This document shows, piece after piece, positions 34,301 to 46,300 of a DNA stretch of 64,000 nt; the first letter of the stretch is position 1; each line of letters begins with the position of its first letter. Both the position numbers and the translations under genes were made by a program. This DNA is from Eutreptiella sp. 'Long Island Sound 2002'. Its lineage: Eukaryota; Euglenozoa; Euglenophyceae; Eutreptiales; Eutreptiaceae. The notes beneath the pieces were generated by a model. The model searched no databases. It was not told where the DNA came from and worked only from the letters and a program-made list of their open reading frames with translations. Location of the stretch: NCBI GenBank assembly GCA_964036045.1, contig OZ038394.1, positions 1,614,805-1,678,804 of the forward strand, in the 5' to 3' direction.

Positions 34301-37300
34301 GGGGGGGGGGGGGTGTCAAAACACCTTTGCTTATTGCAGCCGCTGTGTGTGGATTTGGACCCCCTAACCCATGGTGGGGGTCCCGGATCCAAACCTCGGC
34401 TACCCCCTGGTCGTCCCCCCCCAACCCCTTATGGCCCCTTGCCGGTGAGGACTGAGCCGTTTTCAGGCTGGCAGACGTCGGCTGGAAAATCACCTGGCAG
34501 AGGTTATTAGATCAAAGCCAGGCAGGCGTATATCCCCCAATGAGTTTTTGGTCCGGGCCCCCCCAGACCCCCCCCCCCCACTTGAAACCCACTTTTTTGA
34601 GGTTTTGAGGGAGGCGGGGGGTTGGGGGGGTGGGGGGGGTCAAAAAATGACAACCCCCCCTTTTTTTTGGGTCAAAAATCATGAATCTTTTGGTTTTTTT
34701 TGATTTCGAGCCGAAAAAGTGTTTCCGGGTCCCGACTTCATGGGGTTTGTATGGGGTGGAGTGGGGCGAGTTCATGCACTTTTCAGCCATTTTTGCGATG
34801 TTGGTGGTTTTGGCGACCTCGGTGACCCCGTGGTACCCACTCTGAGGGGTGTGAGTGGGGATGTTGTGACAATATATGCCTACTAGGATACGAAAGGACG
34901 TTTTTTTGCAGTCTGTAGCCTTGCCGAGGGCCAGTCGAAACCAGTGCCAAAGACGCGAAATGACTGTTTCCACCAATAATGGCTTACATGAGTGCATGGG
35001 CCGGTGCACAACCTGCTGATGCAGTTTTTCACCCTGGGCAGCTCAAAAATCGAAGTTTTCGAAACTTTTTTTTGATATTGTGACCATACAATATGACCAT
35101 CCAAGGTATGTAAAGCATGTTTTAGGCCATATTTATGTGTTTTTCACCTTATTTGGGTATTGGGTGCGCCGGGGGGGGGGGGGGGGGCAATCGGCAGATT
35201 TACATTGCATCCGGTGTTGCAAGAAATTGGTCAGTAAACTCCGCGCTTTAGGGCAGATGACAGTCACTGAAACAGGAATCGTGCAGTGGGTCTTACCCTC
35301 AGGAGACACTGTTGCCCTGCAGCAGTTTCGGGACAACTTCATGGTCGCTGCCAAAGGCCCCACCCCACACAGCACCATGTATGTCGTCTGTCAAACCATG
35401 GAATCCATCTAGGACCTCCGGGTCCTGTGCCCTTGTCGTGACAAAGACCCCACACTTGTTTGCCATGGCGCCTGCATGTCATCGACAGTACACTGCTTGG
35501 TTTGTCCATTTACGCGTCTCCTACCTGTGGTATCACACACGCACACCCTAATGTGTTGGACAGTGTGTGGCGCTTGAAACACGGGGCACCTCTCCAAAGC
35601 TTCTGGGCCACGACATCCCGCCGTACAAACAATGTCTTCCTGTCCGCCCTCTCCAATACCCTGCCCTTCCTTCGGTCCTGGGGCTCTTTCCTGCTTTCGG
35701 TAACGGCGTGGATGCGGTTGGCTGTCCTTTCTGGTTATCCACATGCCGCTGTGCGCGCTTTTGCGACTTCAGCAGTGCACCGCGTCCTTGCTAAAACACA
35801 GTGGGATGTCCCTCTATCCGCCCAGTGGGTTGCATACATCAGTCCCCGTCTACCACAGTCACTACACGACACTGTCTGCGACCTGTTGTCCTGGTTGCAA
35901 CCCTCTGCCGTGTGGCGCGGGACCTATTATGCGTCTTGGCATATTGCACACCAAGGTCCCTGCACCGACTTCTGCGGTGACTGGTCGTCGGATGCCTTGG
36001 CGCTGCAGGGGCTGTTGTCCATCTGTCTTCGGCACTGCGGGTGGACTGGGGAGTCCACCGGGGGCGGGGGGCTCCTATTATAAATGCTGCCGATTGACAC
36101 GAAGTCACACTTGGTGCCTGGCGGCATGTCTCTGCTGCCTTGTGCCGACCAGAAATGATTAGTCACGGGGACGTAGGTGTAGTGGACTGGACTTCTTTAC
36201 CCGTTGTCTTCTTCGCTACAGTGAAAGGCGCCTATGACATGTCACGGAAGAGCTTCCTTCTTCGACTTTTGCTTTGCACACCTGCTTTGTTCTGAATAGT
36301 GCCAGTCGTGCACATGCATCTGTTGCCCATAGCGGGGGGGGGGGGGGGTGGCTGTGGGACCAGACCGAACAGTTTTTGGTCCGCGAAAAATACCACTCAC
36401 GGTCACTAGATGCTGCAGCGCACATCCAACAATCAGTGCGCCACATCATTCTTAAGAATCAATGGCCTATAAACCCCTCCCGCTCCCTCCCCTTGTTATA
36501 CCTGCTGGGTAAAGCCAAATCCCTCTTGAAGGGTTACATCTTATGGAGACCCATTGCCGCAATCGTTGAACCGCAGGTGCAGTGCTTTCGTTTGCGCACC
36601 GCAGCACGTGCATTCACACATCTGCGCCGTCTTGTAGTCGAGGAGATAAAAGCATCATTCCTCGTCCTTAACATCACAAGGTTACAACCCTGGATCCACG
36701 GTTCATCAGATTGGGATTGCGAGGTGTTAGGAGAGTGTGATTGCTCGGGCCAATTCAACAACATTTCTCCAACCACAGTAATACAGGACCCGACTGAATC
36801 CGTTTCCTGGCTGGCACAACGCTGCCGTTGGAAAGCCACAGAAATGGTCTGGAGCATACACCGCGATAACAAAAAACTGGATCGGGCAGGGAAAGGCACG
36901 TCCAACCGTTTCACACACCTTCCCCACACAGAACTGGAGAACCTAGTTTACTTCTCGTTGTTAACAGACACGTACACACAGGCATCCGGGAAGATCTGCG
37001 GGAGCCATCCCCATGGGTGGGCCATTTAGTGCCCAAAGCGCAGACCTCCACTCAGTCTGGGAGGCTAAAAAACACGTGGGCCTGATGCCATGTCTCGGCC
37101 AGCTCACATTTTCACCACGCAGACACCCCTTGTGGCTCACACCGCGAGGGAACACCATCTCACTGGCGCAGTTTTGCGACAATGTCCTTGTAGGCGCCAG
37201 AGGCCCACCCGCGACATCAGAAATGCAGCACGTTTGCTCTCTGCTCTCTAATGTCTGGAACTTGCTAGTTCTTTGTGAATGCATGACAGAGAAGGTTTCG

Positions 37301-40300
37301 CGCTTTCGAGAGACACGCGAACCGGCAAGGCATGGCAAAAACACGGCCGCCGTGCTATTGCAACACATACACATATGGCGACAAGGCGGCACTGTCCTCC
37401 GCCCACTTTGCACTTCTACCACTGACGATTACTCATGATGGCGCTCCACTGCACAGCACAGACCCACTACCATGTTTGGGTGCGCGTTCTCGGCAACAAG
37501 CCATATCTAGGTCACACAATCTGGCACGCACACTACATATACAACATGCATACACCACTGGCGCTATGGCTGCAGCACTCCCCATGGAGTCTTGGAGCAC
37601 GCACCCATATCTACGTCAGAGTACGAGAGAGTACGAGAGAGTACGAGCACTCGCAAACAGTTCTACACGCGTTGCCAGTTTGCGGGTAGCCGACAAGGGA
37701 CAGACCATGCTTCTCGGTTTCTGCCACCAGTGGTTATAGGATGAAACACGAAACTTTCTAGAGCACGAAGGGTATGTTCAACAATCCCTGGGGAACACAC
37801 AGCGCATGCAAACTACTTTGTGTAACATTATCACCAAAAATGGCTGGCCGAAAAACCCCTCCCGACGGGTTCCACTGCTTTACTTGTTCGGCAAAGCCAT
37901 CCTTTTGCGCGGCACGGTTTTATGGCGACCCATAGCTGCCAACGTTGAGCCTAGAACATACAGCAGTTTTACCTTCGCACAGCAGCTCGTGCATTCACAT
38001 TATTTTTGCGACTCCTCAGAGAAGAGATATGTCCCTCATTCTTGGTCCTTAAAATTACTGACCTGCAACCATGGGTCCAGGGCCTGAGTGATTGGGAGTG
38101 TGCAATTGTAGGAGAAGCAAATTGTTCACGACGGTTTCATAATGTACACCCGCACGCAGTCATGGCCGATTTTGCAGCCGCGGCGAAGTAGCTGGCGAAA
38201 CGACGGTGGAAGGCCAGTGACCTGGTATGGAGCATACACAAGGACAATAAACACCTCGACAGGGCTGGCATCGGGACTACCTCACGCTTTTTCTACCTGC
38301 CTCATGAAACCCTTGAAAATCTCGTTTATTTCTCTCTACTAACAGACACATACAATTAAGCAGCAGGACAGTTATGGTCGAGGGTAGGAGCCATCCCCAT
38401 GGGAGGCCCATTTAGTGCACAGAGTGCAGATCTCCGGTCCGTTTGGGGAGTAAAGCAACGCACAGATCTCATGAGACAATTGGGCACTTTGAATTTTTCA
38501 CCCCGGGGGCACCCGTTGTGGACGATCCCGCAGGGTAACGTTATCTCCTTGTCCCAGTTTCGGGATAACGTCCTAGTCGGTGCTAAAGGACCCACAGCCC
38601 AGGCAGAAATGCAAACCGTGTGTCACACCTTGTCCGCAGTCTGGGACCTGCCTTTGCTGTGCGATTGCATGACGGAGGAACAACAAGTATGTTCGGGAAT
38701 TTGCATGGGCCAAAGCCTGACCGCAATGGGTTTTACCATACACATCCAAGGACAGAACCCCCCGCTGGTGTATGCCCAACCATCAGGTCTGACTGCGGAG
38801 TGGCGCCTAAAGTACACAGTCACCCTTCAGTCACCACCTGCACAAGCACATAAGCACATTTCCAGTACAATTGTCAGTGCGGTCCTCAATGTGCAGCCAT
38901 TTTTGGGCTCTTGGATTGCGTGCCTCCTAAGTGTCTCCTCCTAGGCACGGTTGGCCAGGCTGTCCGCTTACTCCCGGCCCACTGTGTTGCGCGTTGCACT
39001 CCGCAGTGCCACACATCATTAGCCGAACACCGTGGGACGTGGATAGCACTCTGCACTGGTGCAGACATGTAACGTACGTGCTCCCATCGACCCGCGACAC
39101 TATCTTTTTTCGACTACAGCGCTGGATTGTGACGCACGCAGTCTGGACGCCGACAGCTTATGCCTCCTGGCACATGCCACATGTGGGACCATGCAGCCCA
39201 ATGTGCGCAGATTGGTGCCATGATTTTCCTGTACTTTCCCATTTTACACCCCTATTGGACCCCTGTGAAGCGATCCGCTTGGGGCATTGCCCCCGGGGGG
39301 AGGGGGGGTCTCGGTTCCCTGTTGTATGTGAACCCAGTGCCATGTCAACAGAGTACGTCCAATAGTTGCTGCTTAGCGGTGGTCAACAACGTACCGCTGC
39401 ACCCTATTGCTTCATTGTGCATGTTGGTGGACGGCCCACTGGCATCTGTATGTCCCTCTTGTGACAGAACGGTACCTATGGTCTTATGGGCCACTGACGA
39501 GCCACTTTTCTTTCTGAGCTTTGTACTGCCTGCCGCTTGTGCACACGTGCAATAACCGAGCATTCCTCCGGGGTCTCCCAAGGGATTGGTACACAACCTG
39601 TTGATGCAGTTTTTTCACCTTGGGCAGCTTCCGAAACTTATTTTTTTTATACCGTTATCACCTAATTTGACCATCCAAAGGTATGTAAAGCATGATTCAG
39701 CCCGCATTCATGTGTTTTTCACCTTCTTTGCGATTGGGTGCGGGGGGGCGGGGGGTCAAACGGGATTGGTACACAACCTGCGTATGCAGTTTTTCAGCCT
39801 ATACAGCTCAAAAATCGAAGTTTCCGAAACTTATGTTTTTGCTATTGTGATCACCTAAAATGACCATCCAAGATATGTAAAGCATGTTTTAGCCCGTATT
39901 TATGTAGTTTTTACCTATTTTGGGTGTGTGTTGCTTGGGGTAGATTCTCTGCGAGGTGGACTTGCCGAAGGCAATAGAATTTTGAAAATTCGACTTTTCC
40001 CTTCTTTCGCCCCTGGGATGGGTTTGGGTGATCCTTTGGTGACAATACGGATACTCAAGCACCCACGGGCATCCGCATAGTAGCCGCTAGGCTCCTGTAC
40101 CCCGGGACATGGGCTCCCCGAAAGCCCCAAATTGCTGTTGTTGAGGCTATTGAGTGGCAGTTGAACAATTTCAAAAAAGTTTTTCCGGAACCTTTTGTCG
40201 CCCTTGGGATAATCACTTAGCGACAATACGGGTAGTCAAGCACCCATGGGGACCCACGTAGTGGCCGCTACGCCCATGTAGCCAGGGGCTCTTCTCATGT

Positions 40301-43300
40301 CTCTCTTCGATCGAGGTGCCTTGCCGAAGGCAGTAGAATTGGTGACCGGGCACTCAATTGCACCGCCTGTTGCAACCGCTACGATCCAGCAGCGCCCCAA
40401 CCAGTGCGCCGGGAGCTGTGGCGATGCCACATGGTCGCGGTGGCATTTGCAGGCATTATTGTCATTGGTTGCCGGGCACCAAATGACTATATCTGTTGAT
40501 GCCACTGCCACGATCCAGCACAGCCACGACCAGTCTGAGTGCTGGGGGTTGTGGCGGTCCCAGAGGACCCAATTAGAATGCCCGTGAATGCCACGGCGGG
40601 CGTCCAGCAAGAGTTCCGGCTTCGTCCGAAGAGTATTGTGTCGGGTCGACCAGAGATGGGGCCTAGAGCTGTATATTGACTGTGCGGGGTTTGTGGTACG
40701 CTCCCATCACATACCACAAAAAGCGCCACTGGCAAGTCTAGCACAGTAATCAATCCCCTGCCTGCCCCTCCCCCCTCCCCAACTCTTACTCACTCAGCTT
40801 TTGAACCCCCCCCCCCCTCCCCAATTCATCATCACTCAGCCTTTGTGCCCCCCCCCGTCATACTCACTCGGCCTTTATGCCCCCCTCCCCAACTCATCCT
40901 CACTCAGCCTTTATGCCCCCCCCCCCCCCTCCCCAACTCATCCTCACTCAGCCTTTATGGCAACCCCCCCCCCAAAAGTCACATGGAGAGGACAATCGGG
41001 GGGGGGGGGTGCAGCACTTTTCCATTGCACCTTGATGCAGTGTGAAGGGAAAGCATAGTTCAGCATTGCGGCATGCAATCAGAATAACACCTCCGAACTG
41101 TGCTGTGCCCATCGGTGCCGTACCACAGGCGACCAAACCATTCTCCTTTGTGACACGACATGGTCTTGTAATGGCCACCGCCGCTGACGCGTGCCTGCGC
41201 ACTTCCATAACACGGCATTGCGTTCGGGGGCAGTTGCTGGATTTGTCCACCGGATTTCATGGAGACGTCTGGGCTATGTTTTAGACATGAGACGTGTCTC
41301 GTCATGTGCTGGCTGTGCGTTGACAGTGGCTTGTGAGGCCATGCTTCATGCTTCATGGTTATGTCCGTTGCCGTGGCGATGTTCGAACGTGGGGTCAAGG
41401 GCTACGGCGATGTTTATACGGGAGGGATGCCATTTTCCTATGGCAGATTGCCCTGTGGTCTGCGGTAAGGTATTGCTTCTGAGCGGGAACGTTGGCGCGC
41501 CGGGCAAAGTTTCCCCCTATTTCCCGCAGTTCTCCTCCTTTTCCCAAGCAGGCACCCTTAGCGCAGTGCAACTATTTGGGCGTCCGGCAGGGGTTATGTG
41601 GCCATATTCATTTCCCACTTTCAACCGTTTGGAGGCATGTGTTTATGGGATTTTCTGACCTAGCCCTGCGCGCGAAGGTTCACCGTCCCACCTCTAACGA
41701 ATAGATGAAAGTTTTTCTGTTCGCCTGCATTTGTGCTTTATTGTCTCATTCGTGATTAGGGTTCCTGGGCTCGAGGGAGTAATGTTTGGGGGGAAAGCAT
41801 TGGGATAGCTTTCTGCAATGTCACCCAAAGGCCGACCGAGGAGCCCAGCAAGCAATGCTCTCAACGTTTAAGAGGGAATGTTTGCCCGGCGTGCGCCCGG
41901 CATCCAAATCAATGTCCCGGCCATCCCTGGAATGCTGCTCGTTGTGCTTCCCAGGTGTCCGCCGTCAATGATTACAACAAGGCCAAGAAATTCGAGGAAA
42001 TGTCGGCAGAGCAGTCCAAAAAGGATGTGGAGGTGCACCCCACCCTGGAGGCCTCCCACCCTAAAATGACCCCCAACCCAATGGTGATGTGTTGGGCAAT
42101 TCAGTCTCATTTGAAAACCCGATCATCAGAGGTAGGCATAGCAGGTGCTGGGCCTGTACTCCTGGAGGAGCAGCATTTAAATGAAAGCCAGGTGCCCTAT
42201 CCGGTTGAGTGTGTAGGCGTCAAGTGTTCCGTGCCTACTCCTTGAATACGCAGGCGGTCCTACCGTTGATCAATACTTCTTCGGGTGGTCTGACCTCTTG
42301 AAGGGCAAACCCATTACCGATTCCTGACGATTTAACGTCCTAGACGTGCGCTGGGCATAGTGAACCTAATTGAACCGTCCACTCCACCCTGACGAGGGTA
42401 ATTGGGTAACTCATGCACCAGCCTTGGGTGGCACGTATCCGGCCACCATTGTTGAGTTCTCATCCAAAATTTGTCAGGTTCGATTTCACACGCCAAGCTA
42501 TCATGTGCTATGATCTGATCATGTGATCTGACAGTCCTCCGTTTCCATGATCTTCCCATCCAGTAGGCAATGTAGTCTCCAGCCTCGTGGATTGGTGTCC
42601 CGATAGTAATGAGGCACCACCACGATTTTCATCATTGCACTGTTGCGTGACGTTGGTGTGCCCAGCCTTTTCGGAAGGTACCAATGAAAAGCAGATACCC
42701 ATGTGAGCACCATGGGCCTGTTCCCCTGCCAAGTCCTCAAGACTGGATAGAGTGTCCGTCCCGGGGACATTCATCGCAGGGTCCACGAAAAATAAGTTTG
42801 GATGAGTGCAGCACAGTGATACGCCTTTTCCTCATGCACAGTACACGCCCTCCGACCCGTATGGGCCCCCTCAAACAGGAATAGATTTGGCATGGTTGAC
42901 CAGCAGGGCTTTAGGGGACGGAGCCCACAAGAACACGGATGCCTCTGTAAGACGGGGGAATGAAGGGTGGCAGCTGGGTGTGATGCATGCGGCAGGGATG
43001 CGTGTGGGGGGGATTCCTGCAGGGGAGAGGTTGCCAGGTTGGGGGTCTTTAGGGGGCGCACCATGAGCTGTGCAAAAAGTGGGCCATTTTCGACCCGCTT
43101 TCCCCGATGGCCCAGGTGACCGCAGTAACTACTGTGTTCCCATACACAGGACTGCTCAGATTCTTACTCAGTCCAAAAACTCAGAGAGTGAGTGAAAACA
43201 AACTATGTTTCATACTGAAAATGCCAGATTGCTGTCTAAATCTGCTGCTTTTGCCCTGCGGACACATATTTCCCCGGTGGTGGGTGGTTTGCAGGGTGGT

Positions 43301-46300
43301 CACCGAAAAATTAACTGATGATTGGGCTGCGTCCGTGCTGTGCCCGCGCTGTGCAGAAACGCCCCCTTACAGTGCTTCTTAGCCCAGGGCGTGTGCCCAG
43401 GCAACACTCGGCTAATGCTGCCACCGCATCCGTTGTCTGTGCTGTTTGTTTTGCGCGAGCTGCCCTCGGGTTACCCCCGTGGCCTTTGGGGCTGTCGAGG
43501 GGCACCTGGGGGGGGGGGGTGATCGTGATCATGAGGTTGCCCTCTCTCCTCCGCAAAGGGTCACCGCACACTTTCATCTTCCAGACCTTTTGCGAAAGGC
43601 GCCTAGGGCCATTTTCAGGCTCTTGACAAGCTTTTCATTCGTGTGAACTGCATGTGCTGCATGTTGTGCTAACGTCCACTCAAACAACACACCACACGTG
43701 ACAGCTCACACGTCACCATTCGTGGGGGGGGGGGTTGGCACAAGGCCTCGGTATCTGATTGTTTGCCTTTGGTGGCGCCTAGTGGCCTCTCGCCACTGCT
43801 CATTCTGACCCTCTGACCCTCTGTGGGCCCGAACGTGTTTTGGTTGTGTCAATGGAGCCCCTGGATGATTTGTCCTGTTTGACTACTCCAAGGTCCACTG
43901 TCCCGGAGACGGGCTGTTGCCCGTGCCGATGACCAGGTGCATCCAGATGCACACTCCGAGTCCATGCTGGGTTTGCCGACTCCAGCACTGACTTGAGCGC
44001 GCTGGGGTGTGCATCTGCAGGATAATTGCCTGACATGGGCTTCTTACAACCACAATGATTCTTTCCCGTTTTTCCTTTCCTTCTTCTCCTTGTGCGCTCT
44101 GCACCGTTTTCGGCGAGCGCGGTCTGCCCTGTCCTGTTACCCTCCTTGGTTCCTCCCTTTCCCCCTGCCCAGTGTCTTCCCCGCCCTCTCCATGTTGTCT
44201 GCCCTGGGGGCATTGGGTGGCGGGGGTGCGCGTTGCTGTAGGGACAGGGTTAGAGGAGGGGGAGGGGGAGTGGGAGTGGGTTCATCTCACCCTGCCCCCT
44301 CCTTCCCCTTGAGGAGGGAGATTGTGGCTCAAGGGGGCTCCTTGTTGGTGTCGGTGTGCTTGGTGTGGGTGGTTTTGGCCACTTGCTTCTCCTGGCCCAC
44401 ATATCCCAGTCTGTCTTGGGCGTAGTTGCATGCTGTTTACTGGCATGGTGGCCTTAGCTGGTGCGGCGGTGGTAGACCATGCACGTAGCACCCGCCGTCA
44501 GTCTAAGGGATCGGGACCGGGGCTAGTTCCCCTTCGTACGTGTCCCCGCAGTTGGGGAGAGGGAGGTGTCCGCCCTCCCCCCCCCCCCTAAAGAGTGTGT
44601 TGGCTCATCACCCAGGGTCCGCGGTGCCCCGGGCGTCTTTTTTGGGCTGTCCTTTGCTGTCCTGGGCTGCCCTCTATTGTTGTTGCATGGGTTCGTTCCG
44701 CCATTGTTGGTGTCGGTGTTGGTGCGGCGTTGGCGGGGCTGCAGGGGTAGTCGCTGGGGTGTGGTGCGTGTGTGTGTGTGTGTGGGGGGGGTCCATCTAA
44801 GTGGTGTGAGCGTTGCTGTTGGTGGCGTGGTTTCCTGTGGCACTGGCAACCAAATCAGTCTCAATCCTCGAGTCTTGACGGGGCTGCGTCCGCCATTGGT
44901 GACCCTCTCCCTCCGTTGCTGGATCACCTGTGGTTCGGTCGCCGCCAACATCCGTGCCCTCCCACTCTCTGCTTCCCCCACCTCTCCTTGCCCCTGAGCG
45001 GTTGTTGTGGTGTGTAGTTTGGCACTGGCAACCAAATTAGTCTCAATCTCCGAGGCCCGATAGGGCTGCGTCCGCCATCGGTGACCCATAACCCTCAGTT
45101 GCCGGATCACCTGTGGTTCAGTCGCCGCCAACATCAGTGCCCTGCCACTCTCTCGTCTCCCCCACCTCTCTGTGCCCTTGTGTGTTTGTTGTGGTGTGTG
45201 GTCTTCTGTGTTGTTGTGTGAGTTCGTGTTCATACTTTTTCAACCCCAGTCCTGCTGCTATAATGTTAGCGTGGTTTAGTTGGGCCATGAGTCTCACTGA
45301 ATCGTCCACTGTGAAGTGTATCCCTTCTCCCATGATAATCACTTTTGGTGCCCATATCCTTTCCTCCGGTACCCACGCATAGCCTGCCACTGCCTGCACC
45401 AGGTAGACTCTATCTGGTCCCTGGAGGTACATTCGCGTTCCTCCATTCGGGTAGTCTCCTGTCCACCCCTGTCTCCTCTTTTCCCTTAGGATGCGGTCCC
45501 CTTGTAGCCTGAGTAGGTTTGCTGTGTACCACCTGAAATTCTCTCCAAAACGTAGTGGTCTGGTCGTATTTGTGTTGTATCCTAGTGGTGGCGGCGCGCC
45601 TGTCGGCTGCGGCTCCGCCCGTCGACTTTTTCTTGCTCCCCACAGCCACGAGCTCCACGTTTTCTGCCCCTTGGTCCTTTCTATCTTCTTCTCGGCTCTG
45701 TTGCTGGGCCCGCTATGGGGTCTCCCCGTGTAGCTCATTTCGTCCGCAGAAATTCGATCTTTAGTATGTCGGGTTGAACTAAAAGTTGGTGTAGTGTGGC
45801 TGTGGGGCTGCTTGGTTGTTCCTTCCCTGCCCTACTGGTGTCCCATTGCTCCTCCAGTTTTCATAAGCTGAGTTCAACCGCTTGAACAACTCCGTTGCTT
45901 TCTCTTGGTTGTTCTTATTTTTGTCTGGGTGGAGTTGGAGGACCATCTTCTTGTACGCCGCCTTGCCTTCCTCCTTGGTTGCCCCGGGTGAGACCCCTAG
46001 CTGGGCCTGCTGACCTGCTGACCAAGCTGTGCAAAATCCGGCGGCGGGACTTCGACCGGCTCCACCTCCACGTCAGTTCTCGTCTTTTGTTTGTTCACCC
46101 GTACTCGCCTCTCTCCTCCCACCAACAGCACTTGGGCCTTTCCATCCTTCACTTCTTCAATTATTCCCCTACACCCCTCCAACACATGTGGGATCTTGTA
46201 ACTGATGGCGTCGACCACAGGGTAATTGTTGGGAAACAAGGAATTGACAGCAAGCTTTGATGTGCCCCAAGGCTCAAAATAGCTCATGTCAAGGATGGGT

